64,000 nucleotides of DNA from Mycolicibacterium cosmeticum (GTDB taxonomy: Bacteria > Actinomycetota > Actinomycetes > Mycobacteriales > Mycobacteriaceae). The translations under genes and the position numbers were made by a program. A model generated the notes under the pieces. That model was not told where the DNA came from, did no database searches, and saw only the letters and a list, made by a program, of their open reading frames with translations. The stretch spans positions 1 through 64,000 of the forward strand of contig JACPVS010000019.1 of the NCBI GenBank assembly GCA_016197365.1, read 5' to 3'. Each line of letters begins with the position of its first letter. The stretch's first letter is position 1. Positions 24,520-32,698 of the stretch are shown here, piece after piece.

Positions 24520-25170
24520 GCGTGCCGGAGAACACTGGCCTTGCTGCCCTCATCACTGCTGCCCTCCATCGGCTGAGATGTCAAAACACTGCGAACTCGC
24601 TGCGGGAATTTATAACATTTCTGCGCAAACGTCACGACATTCAGATACACAATCCGGTATTCACCCGAACAGAGGACAACCACCGCCAGGCTTTCGGCTC
24701 GCGCTGGCTCCACCACAGCAGACGCACCAGACTTTGCCCAGACCAGAAGCAAAGTATGTGCGTATTGCTCTGCAGCACGTACTTCTGCAGTCTGCAGCCT
24801 TGCTCAGCGATTCCAGTGACCCCCTCAGCGAGATTGGTGTTGTAGCTAGCAAACAATATTGATCATCTAAATTCAGAGTGACATGGCGATTCCCCGTGTC
24901 ACAGACTGCGGATTGGACCAATCGCCAACGAGACCCAACGACGGGGCCTCCGGGGCGTACTAGCCATCGCGAGTTCACGAGATTCTGCCGCGCTCACCGG
25001 AGACGATCGGTTCGCCGGCGACCGCATTGTGCGGCTTCTAGACGCCAGCCGACTTACACCACACCAGAGACTGCGTTATTGTGTTCGGCTCTCTAAAATC
25101 TCTAGGAGGTGACCCGCTTCCGCTGAGCGGGACATGCGTCATCGATCAACAAGTGCTGCAGCGCCTTCCG
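24520..25170. other. 650-bp intergenic region between the HXS operon and the CHAP protein gene
   Basis: It holds the presumed hxs promoter near 24609. A minus-strand frame (to 24516) shares an ATGA with the hxsA start but shows no recognisable protein. At 25104-25112 an AGGAGGTGA sequence is followed by a CCCGCT/AGCGGG hairpin (25113-25131) and an ATG at 25134 that opens only 18 codons. Base composition is visibly less GC-rich than the flanks. No confident gene is seen. Confidence 0.5.
24609..24614 (-). promoter_or_regulatory. candidate -10 of the hxsA-D-B-C operon
   Basis: TATAAA on the minus strand, about 90 nt upstream of the hxsA ATG, with a weak GTGAC-containing -35 region 16-17 nt farther upstream. 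It would give a 5' UTR of roughly 80 nt. Confidence 0.4.
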
Positions 25171-28100
25171 TCAATGGAAGACACCGCCCGACAGGTAGAT
25201 AACGCTTCCGTTGAGGGTTGACTCAGCGACATAGCGACGAACTCCGGAGTAGCTCACGTAGGAGACCCAGTAGAAGCCGTTCGCGATGACCCAGCTGTCG
25301 TAGTTGAATGTTTGCCCTGGGCTGTATTGCGCGATGATCGGCCCGTTCGTGCTCGGATCATTGCGCACGTTGACCAGAACCTTCACCATGGCTGTGCCGC
25401 TCTTGGTTCCGCTTGTCGCGCCGGGGGTGGTGGTGCCACCGCCGCTGGTACCTCCGCCCGGCGGGCGCCAATAACCGAGGAATGCGTGGGAGATGCCGCC
25501 GTAGGAAGGCGCGGTGTTGTCGAAGGGTGAGTAGTTCGCCGTACTCGCGTTGCTTCGCCAACCGTCGTTCTGGTCGTAGAACTGTCCGGCCGACCAGATT
25601 CCGATGTGCCCGTTGGGGTCTGTCCCCGCGGTGCCGTCATTGCGGTTGAACACGAGGATGTCACCGTCTTGGAAGTTGCGATCAGTGGACCACGTGAATC
25701 CGCGCGAGGCTAGCTGGTTGCCCCCACTTCCACCCAGGCGATAGTCGATGGCATTCCCCCATGCCCCGGTCCTAATGTTGAGCGCCTGCTCCAGATATTG
25801 GCGCACCAGCGACACGCACTGTCCCGCATAGGAACCGTCAGGGTTGGCGATGGTCCTGCCGCGCGTGTTGCTGACGAAGGTGCTGACCTTCTGGCTCAGG
25901 GTCGGCCCCGACGGCGCAACATAGTTCACAGTGATGGTGGCGGTAGCGGTGGAGGTGGCACCGTGACCGTCGGAGACCGTGTAGGTAAACGAGTCGGTTC
26001 CGGAGAAGCCGGCCACGGGGCTATAGGTGAATGATCCGTTGGCATTGAGGTTGAGGCTGCCGTGGTCGCGCCCGGAGACGAAACCCACGGTGAGCGGGTC
26101 ACCGTCGGGGTCGGAGACATTGGCCAACACATTTCCGGACAACTGTGTGTTCTGGTTGACGGAGAAGGTCGTGTTGCCGACGGCGGGGGCGCTGTTGGCG
26201 CCCAAGATGGGTACGGTGACTGTGACTTGTGTGATGCCGCCTTTCCCGTCGGCGACAGCGACCGTGAACGTATCCTGGGCGGCGGCTCCGCCTGCGGCCG
26301 CGGCGTGGCGGGCCGCTGCTGTTGGTGTGTAGGTGAACGTGCCCTGTGCAGTGATCGCAATCGAACCCTTGGCCGTTGCTGCGGGACTGGTGTAGGTCAG
26401 CTTGTCGCCGTCGGGATCCCGCGCGGTCACGGTGCCCGTGACGACGCTGGTACTGGAATTGGGTTGCCCCAGTGAGTATTTACCTTCGGATGGAGGAAGG
26501 TTTGGCGATATTGCCACCGTCACGGCGATGGGTGTGATGCCGCCGTGCCCGTCGTTGGTGGTCACGGTGAAGTTGAACTGCTTGTCGGCGGCCGCGGCGT
26601 CAGGGGCAGCGGCCTTGGCGCGAGCGGTGGTTGTCGGGGTGAAGGTGAACGTGCCGTTGGCGTTGACGACCACCCTGCCCTGTCCGGTGGTGGCAGAGCC
26701 ACTGTAGGTCAGGACGTCCTTGTCCGCATCGGCGACGGAGATGGTTCCTGTGACGGCACCCGTGGTGTTGTCGGTTTGCGCGACTTTGGTTTTCACCCCG
26801 CCAGGTGCTGCATTCTTCGCCAGGATGTTCACGGTGATCGAGATGGGGGTGCTAGCACCGTACTTGTCGACCACGTTGACGGTGAGTGTGTCACGTTTGG
26901 CCGCCGGACTGGCAGTGTCGGCGCTGGCGTCGTGGCGGGCTGCCGCGGTCGGGGTGTAGGTGAACGTGCCGTCGCGGGACACGATGACCTTGCCTTTGGT
27001 GGTTGTCGTCGATCCAGTGAAAGTGAGCGCGTCGCCTTCGTTGTCGTTGGCAGTGACCACACCTTTGATGACGCCGGTGTTGGTGTTGGGGGAACCGATC
27101 GTCGAGACGACGTTGACCGGGGCAGTGTCTGATGGCGCGATGGTGACGTTGACCGCCACAGTCTTTTGGGACCCGTGTCCATCGTCGACCGTCACGGTGA
27201 ACTTGTCGTTGTCTGTCTTTGTCGTCTTACGTGCGGTACTGCGCGCCTCGGCGGCAGGTGTGTAACTGAAGGAGCCGTCGGGCCGCAAGGAGACCACGCC
27301 GCGAGTTGGCGTCCCGCTGACCGTAAAGCTCGGCGTATCGGAGTCCTTGTCGATGACGGTGACGCGCCCCGTCACCACTCCGCTGACCGGATTTGTCGAC
27401 GTGACAACGGATTTCGCTGTTGGCGCGGTATTGGCGGGAGTGATTGCCACTGTCACTGGAACAGACGTGACGCCGCCCTGGCCGTCGCTGACCACAATGT
27501 TGAACGTATCGGTACGCACTGCAAGCGGGCCGTTGACGGCTGCGGCGGCATGGCGTGCGGCCGCAGTGGGTGTGTAGGTGAAGGCGCCTTTGGCGTTGAT
27601 AGTCACCGTCCCCCGCACCGTGGCGATGGGCGAGAGGTAGGTGAGCTTGTCTCCGTCCGGGTCGCTCGCGGTGACCTTGCCAGTGACCTTGCCCGTCTTC
27701 GTACTCGGCGCGCCCTGTTTGGTCAGTGTGGCCGTGGGTGCAGTATTCGCGGTGATTGCTTCCGCTGCTGTTGCCAGGACCAATGATGCGGTGCCGGCCG
27801 CATCAGCAGGGCGAGCCGATCGTCCGAACTCCCGTCGCGCCGCAGCGGCCAGCACCCAAACCGCCGGGGAGAGAACAGGTTCACCACCGCCAGGCGCCGA
27901 TATAGGCGCGTTCACCGCGTCCACGACCCGTGCGCTGAACGTCCCGGTGGCCGCCGCCGGTTGCGGAGAGACGGAGGGGATGGCGGCTTCCGACTGCTTG
28001 CGCGCAGCAGCATCGAAGCTTTCGGCTGGGGAGACTTCGGCCCGCTCTGCACGTTGCGGATGTCGAATTGTCCGCTCTGCTGTCGCATCCGCCTTCGCCG

Positions 28101-28563
28101 TACCGCTTCTCGCGAGTACCGCTGCCGTTTCGGTACTTCGAGGGCGCTTCGGCGCTATCGATCCCGATGCGGTAGCAGGTCGGCCTGTAGCTGGCGTGGA
28201 ACCCGGTTCAGCGTGCGAGGGGGTCGCGGCGGAGGGCGTCGAGTCACCAGGAGCGTTCTTGGTGGACCTAGACGCGCGGCTACCGGAAATGCTCGCCGCT
28301 CCGGAGTGTTTTTGCGTCGCAGAAGGCTCTTGGACACCTCCCGGCTGTGTGCTCGCGCTGCCCTCGGTGCTCGATGCGTCCGACGGTGAGTCATCTGCGT
28401 GAGCTACTCCGGGTGTACTCGCCATAGCCAAACCCAACCCGAGTGTGACCGCGCCGGCGCCCAACCATCGGTACGGTTCCCGCTGCCTACGACCTTTCCG
28501 AGATGCGGGATCGACGTGCGATGACGATCGGTCGGCGCGCTGATCTGACCGGTGTTTGCCCAA
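25171..28563 (-). CDS. exported CHAP-domain protein with tandem Ig-like (VCBS-type) repeats
   Basis: A 1130-residue protein starting at TTG 28563 behind GGTAGGGG. The N-terminus (GKHRSDQ, then RREPYRWLGAGAVTLGLGLA) is the export signal typical of large mycobacterial surface proteins; the track-long extension upstream lacks this pattern. Residues about 60-270 are low-complexity Ser/Thr/Ala/Pro. From about 272 to 880 come five ~100-residue Ig-like repeats (NTAPT, DPDGDKLTY, FTYTPTAAARH, VSDGQGGVT) and one cadherin-like repeat. A CHAP domain follows, with the catalytic Cys in GQCVSLVRQ near 917 and His in GHIGIW near 984. An SH3-like segment ends the protein. CHAP domains cleave peptidoglycan, so a wall-remodelling or lytic role is likely. 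Confidence 0.82.
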   Translation of the reverse strand: MGKHRSDQRADRSSSHVDPASRKGRRQREPYRWLGAGAVTLGLGLAMASTPGVAHADDSPSDASSTEGSASTQPGGVQEPSATQKHSGAASISGSRASRSTKNAPGDSTPSAATPSHAEPGSTPATGRPATASGSIAPKRPRSTETAAVLARSGTAKADATAERTIRHPQRAERAEVSPAESFDAAARKQSEAAIPSVSPQPAAATGTFSARVVDAVNAPISAPGGGEPVLSPAVWVLAAAARREFGRSARPADAAGTASLVLATAAEAITANTAPTATLTKQGAPSTKTGKVTGKVTASDPDGDKLTYLSPIATVRGTVTINAKGAFTYTPTAAARHAAAAVNGPLAVRTDTFNIVVSDGQGGVTSVPVTVAITPANTAPTAKSVVTSTNPVSGVVTGRVTVIDKDSDTPSFTVSGTPTRGVVSLRPDGSFSYTPAAEARSTARKTTKTDNDKFTVTVDDGHGSQKTVAVNVTIAPSDTAPVNVVSTIGSPNTNTGVIKGVVTANDNEGDALTFTGSTTTTKGKVIVSRDGTFTYTPTAAARHDASADTASPAAKRDTLTVNVVDKYGASTPISITVNILAKNAAPGGVKTKVAQTDNTTGAVTGTISVADADKDVLTYSGSATTGQGRVVVNANGTFTFTPTTTARAKAAAPDAAAADKQFNFTVTTNDGHGGITPIAVTVAISPNLPPSEGKYSLGQPNSSTSVVTGTVTARDPDGDKLTYTSPAATAKGSIAITAQGTFTYTPTAAARHAAAAGGAAAQDTFTVAVADGKGGITQVTVTVPILGANSAPAVGNTTFSVNQNTQLSGNVLANVSDPDGDPLTVGFVSGRDHGSLNLNANGSFTYSPVAGFSGTDSFTYTVSDGHGATSTATATITVNYVAPSGPTLSQKVSTFVSNTRGRTIANPDGSYAGQCVSLVRQYLEQALNIRTGAWGNAIDYRLGGSGGNQLASRGFTWSTDRNFQDGDILVFNRNDGTAGTDPNGHIGIWSAGQFYDQNDGWRSNASTANYSPFDNTAPSYGGISHAFLGYWRPPGGGTSGGGTTTPGATSGTKSGTAMVKVLVNVRNDPSTNGPIIAQYSPGQTFNYDSWVIANGFYWVSYVSYSGVRRYVAESTLNGSVIYLSGGVFH
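25918..27750 (-). repeat. tandem Ig-like repeat region within the CHAP protein
   Basis: Six repeat units of about 100 codons each. Units recur with the pattern NTAPT - D.DGD.LTY - G.FTYTPTAAARHAAA - DTFTV.V.DG.GG - PVTVAI. They belong to one reading frame and vary in sequence, so they are protein repeats and not an array of DNA repeats. Confidence 0.75.
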
Positions 28564-28617
28564 CTTGGTGCCCCTACCTAGGACTTCTACGTGAGAGAGC
28601 TGTGAATCGCTGAAAGT

Positions 28618-28631
28618 GTTATAGCAAGCTA
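28618..28631 (-). promoter_or_regulatory. promoter-like element TAGCTTGCTAT, copy 2, with TATAAC -10
   Basis: Minus-strand TAGCTTGCTAT (28631-28621) runs into TATAAC (28623-28618), about 55 nt before the TTG start of the CHAP protein. ATAGCAAGCTAT is itself palindromic. It is identical to the 11-mer at 20316-20326. Confidence 0.4.
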
Positions 28632-28981
28632 TTGACGACTGCGTCAGTAATCCGGGGCGATGGTCGCCCGGTTCATACGAACGGCGCACACCACAGATGC
28701 AAAAACCTGCGCTCCCGCACTTCGGTGGCGACAGGGGTCGCACAGATGGCCACAGCCACATACTTCAGTCGCCATGGCATCGCGCTTCAGCTCGCCACTC
28801 CCTCAGCGCTTGCCTCCACAGTGCGTCTGAATCAGCGCACCAGCGCGAGGATGACGAATACCCGTGCATTTGGTCGCGACTGGCGGACGACGTTAATCGC
28901 CCCCGCTCGATGTCGCATTCGGCACACAAGGTGACAACCCACGTGGGATTACGACAAATCTGCTGAGGCCCCGTACCCCTA

Positions 28982-29010
28982 TTGACACAGCAACCAGTCT
29001 GTCGTAGACA
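28982..29010 (+). promoter_or_regulatory. cyp130 promoter, leaderless
   Basis: A perfect TTGACA -35 (28982-28987), a 17-nt spacer and a TAGACA -10 (29005-29010), which ends 6 nt before the ATG at 29017. Transcription should start at or next to the start codon. Confidence 0.7.
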
Positions 29011-29017
29011 TAAGACA
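29000..29017 (+). promoter_or_regulatory. candidate TetR operator over the cyp130 start point
   Basis: An 18-bp imperfect palindrome, TGTC-g-TA-gaca-TA-a-GACA, covers the -10 and predicted +1. The TetR-family gene directly downstream of cyp130 is the likely repressor, as proposed for Rv1255c in M. tuberculosis. Confidence 0.55.
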
Positions 29018-30246
29018 TGTCACTCGATGTGTCTCACGAGCCCCGATTCGAACTCGCCGGAGCCGACACCTGGGCCGACCCGTTTGCGATGTACGCCGCC
29101 CTGCGCGACCACGACCCGGTACACCACGTGGTGCCGGACAATCCCGAGCACGACTATTACGTGCTGTCCCGGCACGCCGACATCTTCACCGCGGCCCGCG
29201 ACCACGGGACGTTCTCCTCGGCCCAGGGGCTGACCGTCAACTACGGCGAGCTGGAAATGATTGGCCTGCAGGACAATCCGCCGATGGTGATGCAGGACCC
29301 GCCGGTGCACACCGAGTTCCGCAAGCTGGTGTCCCGCGGCTTCACCCCACGGCAGGTCGAGGCCGTGGAGCCCAAGGTTCGCCAGTTCGTCGTCGAGCGC
29401 ATCGAGGGGTTGCGCTCGAACGGCGGCGGCGACATCATCGCCGAACTGTTCAAACCGTTGCCGTCGATGGTGGTCGCGCATTACCTCGGAGTGCCGGAAG
29501 AGGACCGCGACCAGTTCGACGGCTGGACCGATGCCATCGTGGCCGCCAACACCGCCGAGGGCGGCCTCGGCGGTGCGCTGGAGACACTCGGCGAGTCGCT
29601 CGGTTCGATGATGGCGTACTTCACCGCACTCATCGAGCGGCGCCGCGCCGAGTCCGACGACGACACGGTCTCGCATCTGGTGACGGCAGGAATCGGCGCC
29701 GACGGTGACATCGCCGGCGTGCTGTCCATCCTGGCCTTCACCTTCACCATGGTCACCGGCGGCAACGACACCACCACGGGCATGCTCGGCGGCTCGGTGC
29801 AACTGCTTCATCAGCGCCCGGACCAGCGCTCGCTGCTGACCGGTGATCCCACCCTGATTCCTGATGCCGTCGACGAGTTCCTGCGACTGACGTCCCCCGT
29901 CCAGATGCTCGGACGAACCGTCACCCGCGACGTCACGATCGAGGGCACCACCATTCCCGAGGGCCGCCGGGTGATGCTCCTGTACGGCTCTGGCAACCGC
30001 GACGAACGCCAGTACGGGCAGAACGCCGCCGAATTGGACGTCACCCGCCGGCCCCGCAACATCCTGACCTTCAGCCACGGCGCGCACCACTGCCTCGGCG
30101 CCGCCGCGGCACGCATGCAGTCCCGAGTCGCGCTGGAGGAATTGCTCACCCGGATACCGGAATTCACTGTCGACGAGGACAACATCGTGTGGGCCGGCGG
30201 CAGTTATGTGCGGCGGCCACTGTCGGTGCCGTTCACAGTAGGCTGA
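29017..30246 (+). CDS. cyp130: cytochrome P450 CYP130
   Basis: A 409-residue P450. The haem-thiolate motif FSHGAHHCLG places the axial Cys at 359. The I-helix oxygen-activation motif is GGNDTT at 248-253, and long stretches such as FSSAQGLTVNYGELEMIGL and SRGFTPRQVE follow M. tuberculosis CYP130 (Rv1256c). CYP130 acts on dialkyl arylamines in vitro; the natural substrate is unknown. The next gene encodes a TetR regulator 6 nt downstream, forming an apparently self-regulated pair. An arylsulfatase/monooxygenase cluster and the HXS segment separate it here from its usual FAD-oxidase neighbour. Confidence 0.95.
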   Translation: MSLDVSHEPRFELAGADTWADPFAMYAALRDHDPVHHVVPDNPEHDYYVLSRHADIFTAARDHGTFSSAQGLTVNYGELEMIGLQDNPPMVMQDPPVHTEFRKLVSRGFTPRQVEAVEPKVRQFVVERIEGLRSNGGGDIIAELFKPLPSMVVAHYLGVPEEDRDQFDGWTDAIVAANTAEGGLGGALETLGESLGSMMAYFTALIERRRAESDDDTVSHLVTAGIGADGDIAGVLSILAFTFTMVTGGNDTTTGMLGGSVQLLHQRPDQRSLLTGDPTLIPDAVDEFLRLTSPVQMLGRTVTRDVTIEGTTIPEGRRVMLLYGSGNRDERQYGQNAAELDVTRRPRNILTFSHGAHHCLGAAAARMQSRVALEELLTRIPEFTVDEDNIVWAGGSYVRRPLSVPFTVG

Positions 30247-30252
30247 TCAGCC

Positions 30253-30831
30253 ATGCCCGACTGGCTCGCCGAACGACGCACCGAGGTGGCGGCCGATCGC
30301 ATCCTGGATGCGGCCGACGAACTGTTCACCCGCCACGACGCGGCGTCGGTGGGGATGAACGACATCGCCACGGCCGCAGGTTGTTCCCGTGCGACGCTGT
30401 ACCGCTACTTCGAGAACCGCGAGGTGCTCTACACGGCGTATGTCCACCGCGAGACCCACCGGGTGTTCGGCGAGATCTCCGAACAGCTTGCGGGCGTGAC
30501 CGATCCGGACGAACGGCTGATCTCCGGCATACTCACTGCCGTCCAGCGGGTGCGCGAAACGCCCGCCCTGGCATCCTGGTTCTCCAGCACCGACCGTGCC
30601 ATCGGCGGCGACATGGCCGAGCGATCGGAGGTCATCGCCGCCCTGGCACAGGGGTTCCTCGCCACCCTGGGGGACACGTCGGGAATCGAGGCAAGAGCGC
30701 GCTGGCTGATCCGGATACTGGTGTCGCTCATGCTGTTTCCCGGCCGCGATGCCGCCGACGAGCGCGCCATGCTGGAATCCTTCGTCGTACCCGTGGTGGG
30801 AGTCAGGCAGCCCAGTAGGCGCGCGCCTTGA
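30253..30831 (+). CDS. TetR-family transcriptional regulator of cyp130
   Basis: A 192-residue TetR protein. The N-terminal helix-turn-helix shows RILDAADELFTRHDAAS, then MNDIATAAGCSRATLYRYFENRE (residues about 35-57). The C-terminal ligand-binding domain ends near LIRILVSLMLFPGRDA. It corresponds to Rv1255c and lies 6 nt after cyp130 in the same direction. The palindrome on the cyp130 start point is a fitting binding site. Its 3' end overlaps the convergent siderophore-interacting protein gene by 29 nt. Confidence 0.9.
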   Translation: MPDWLAERRTEVAADRILDAADELFTRHDAASVGMNDIATAAGCSRATLYRYFENREVLYTAYVHRETHRVFGEISEQLAGVTDPDERLISGILTAVQRVRETPALASWFSSTDRAIGGDMAERSEVIAALAQGFLATLGDTSGIEARARWLIRILVSLMLFPGRDAADERAMLESFVVPVVGVRQPSRRAP

Positions 30832-31516
30832 GCGAGCGCTTCGGGATCTTGTAGTCCTCGCGCAGCACCTTGGCCACCGCGCGGGTGGTGCGGTTGTCGC
30901 ACGCCACCCAGCCGAAGTGCTCGGAGCCGTCGAACGCCGCCGCGGCCACCGCTTCGACAAGGGCCTCGCCCGCATTCTTTCTGTCCACCCAGGTGACCCC
31001 GGGGCGCCCCACCGGCAGTTCGCGGTCGTCCTCGTACGCCGCTTCCAGGAACACCTGCGCCGGCGCGTCGCCGATGGCGTCCAGCAGCGAGTTGATCGCC
31101 GGCAGCGACGCGGTGTCACCGACGATCACGTAGCCCTCCGGCGCCGGCGCGGGCAGCACGAAATCGCTACCCAGGACCGTCACCTCCAGGACATCGCCCG
31201 GCGCGGCGTCCGTCGCCCACCGGGTGGCCAGCCCGTCGTGCAGGGCGAAGTCGATGTCGACGGTGCCGGCCGCCGGGTCCGGATTGACCAGGGTGTAGCC
31301 GCGCTGATGGGACTTCGCGCCGTCGGGAAACCAGCCGCGGATCCACATGGTCGGGTGGATCGGCCGGTCGGCGAGCAGATCCGCAGCGGTGAAGTGCAAG
31401 CGGAGGAAGTGCGGCGTGATCTCGGTGCGGCCGGTGACCGTGAGTTGGTAATCGCCACCGCGCCACAGCTTGACGAGCGCTCCGGAAAGACCGCGAGACG
31501 GCTTCTGCTCGGACAA
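30803..31516 (-). CDS. siderophore-interacting protein (ferric-siderophore reductase, ViuB type)
   Basis: A 237-residue FAD-dependent reductase of the SIP family, which releases iron from ferric siderophores in the cytoplasm. Family motifs are RGYTLVNPDPAAGTVDIDFALH (FAD-binding RxYT region), VIVGDTASLPAINSLL and the C-terminal KARAYWA. An IdeR-type iron box lies 28 nt upstream of its start codon, predicting induction in low iron. No siderophore biosynthesis or transport gene is adjacent, so it probably serves siderophores handled elsewhere. Confidence 0.9.
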   Translation of the reverse strand: MSEQKPSRGLSGALVKLWRGGDYQLTVTGRTEITPHFLRLHFTAADLLADRPIHPTMWIRGWFPDGAKSHQRGYTLVNPDPAAGTVDIDFALHDGLATRWATDAAPGDVLEVTVLGSDFVLPAPAPEGYVIVGDTASLPAINSLLDAIGDAPAQVFLEAAYEDDRELPVGRPGVTWVDRKNAGEALVEAVAAAAFDGSEHFGWVACDNRTTRAVAKVLREDYKIPKRSLKARAYWAA

Positions 31517-31543
31517 TGCATCCCCCTCGATCGCTGCCAGTGC

Positions 31544-31562
31544 TTAGGTAAGGGTACCCTAT
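31544..31562 (-). promoter_or_regulatory. IdeR-type iron box
   Basis: TTAGGTAAGGGTACCCTAT matches the 19-bp consensus TTAGGTTAGGCTAACCTAA at 15 positions and is itself a near-palindrome. It overlaps the stop codon of the upstream acyltransferase gene and precedes the siderophore-interacting protein gene. Confidence 0.75.
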
Positions 31563-32698
31563 CTACGCACTCGGGTGGCGCGGTGCAACAGCCACGCCAG
31601 CGGGATCGTCGCGGCCATCGTCCCGAAGAACAGCCCCCACATGGGACCGGTGTAGACCGGGTAGCCCAGCACCTCCACCATCACCAGTTCCATCACGACG
31701 AGGTGGATGAGGAAGATCTCGTAGGAGATCTCGCCGAGGAACACCATCGGCCGGCTGCCCAGCAGACGCGAATACCAACCGCGATTGCCCAGTGCCAGCG
31801 GCGCGACCATCAACGTGGCGATGACGGCGTAGAACGCGGTCTTGATGAGGGCTTCGGACACCTGGGCCGGTGAGGTGGTGGGTGCGCCGGCGATGGGCGT
31901 GGCCGCGATGAAGTAGCTGACCACGGCCAACGGGATGCACACCATGGCATAGCCCCGCAGCTCGATGGCCTGCAACACGGCCAGCAGCATGCCGCCGAGG
32001 AACCAGACCAGGTAAGTGGGCAGCCAGAGTGGGGCGGCGTCGGGCAGCCCATGTGTGGTGTGCACCAGCACCAGCCACGCCGGGCTGATGGTGGCCAGCC
32101 CGGCCAACCCGGCGATCAGCAGACCCGGCCGCCAGCGCCGCCGGCACAGCACCACCAGCAGCAGCCAGGCGAGCGCCGGCAGCGCGACGTAGAAAGCGGC
32201 CTCGACCGCCAGGCTCCACATCTGGGTCAGCCCCTGGTGCAGATACGAGAACAGGTAGTTGTCGGTGTAGATCTGCGTCAGCGTCAGGTTGCGGAGCAGG
32301 CCGGTCCAGCTATGTCCGGGATTCGGGCCGGCCGCCCGGAAGTGATAGACGGCGTAGGCGGCCAGCACCGTGACCACATAGGCGGGCATGATGCGCCGCA
32401 CCCGATGCCAGGCGTACCGGCGCACCGACGGCGCCGTCGCGCCGGCTGCAGCCCTGTCGACCCACGGCTTGAACAGCAGGTAACCCGACAGCACGAAGAA
32501 GATCGGCACGCCGATCTCGGCGCGCGACAACAACAAACCGACGTAGCCGTGGTTGTACTTACCCGTGGTGTAGGCCGCGTGGGTGAGCACCACCAGCAGC
32601 GCCGCGACGGCGCGGACCCCGGTGAGCGACGAGACCCGGTGGGCGGCGGTGACCGATTCCAGACCGCCCTGCTCGCGAACCCCCGGTTTCAGCGTCAC
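31559..32698 (-). CDS. integral membrane acyltransferase (OafA/acyltransferase 3 family)
   Basis: A 379-residue, about ten-TM acyltransferase 3 protein. It shows the N-terminal RAVAALLVVLTHAAY (the catalytic His region), PIFFVLSGYLLFKPW, a WSLAVEAAFYVALP segment and FLGEISYEIFLIHL. Such enzymes O-acylate sugars or lipids at the membrane. It corresponds to Rv1254 and overlaps deaD by 4 nt (ATGA), so both are co-transcribed. The target glycan or lipid is unknown. Confidence 0.85.
   Translation of the reverse strand: MTLKPGVREQGGLESVTAAHRVSSLTGVRAVAALLVVLTHAAYTTGKYNHGYVGLLLSRAEIGVPIFFVLSGYLLFKPWVDRAAAGATAPSVRRYAWHRVRRIMPAYVVTVLAAYAVYHFRAAGPNPGHSWTGLLRNLTLTQIYTDNYLFSYLHQGLTQMWSLAVEAAFYVALPALAWLLLVVLCRRRWRPGLLIAGLAGLATISPAWLVLVHTTHGLPDAAPLWLPTYLVWFLGGMLLAVLQAIELRGYAMVCIPLAVVSYFIAATPIAGAPTTSPAQVSEALIKTAFYAVIATLMVAPLALGNRGWYSRLLGSRPMVFLGEISYEIFLIHLVVMELVMVEVLGYPVYTGPMWGLFFGTMAATIPLAWLLHRATRVRR

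Larger units (their letters stand above)
28564..29016. other. divergent intergenic region, CHAP gene / cyp130
   Basis: About 450 bp carrying a candidate CHAP-gene promoter on the minus strand (TATAAC, 28618-28623) and the cyp130 promoter/operator at its right end. No coding region, RNA gene or mobile element is recognised between 28640 and 28980. Confidence 0.5.

Noticed and set aside
24516..24752. Minus-strand 78-codon frame ending in ATGA with the hxsA start
   Set aside because: The overlap would fit coupling, but no Shine-Dalgarno, no clear start and no recognisable sequence; it also covers the candidate hxs -10. Kept only as a note.
24509..24862. Plus-strand 117-codon frame in the hxs upstream region
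   Set aside because: Cys/His/Pro-rich, no start signal, lies over the divergent promoter region.
27641..28402. Plus-strand frame opposite the low-complexity part of the CHAP protein
   Set aside because: Mirror of an Ala/Ser/Pro-rich coding region; no start signal or motif.
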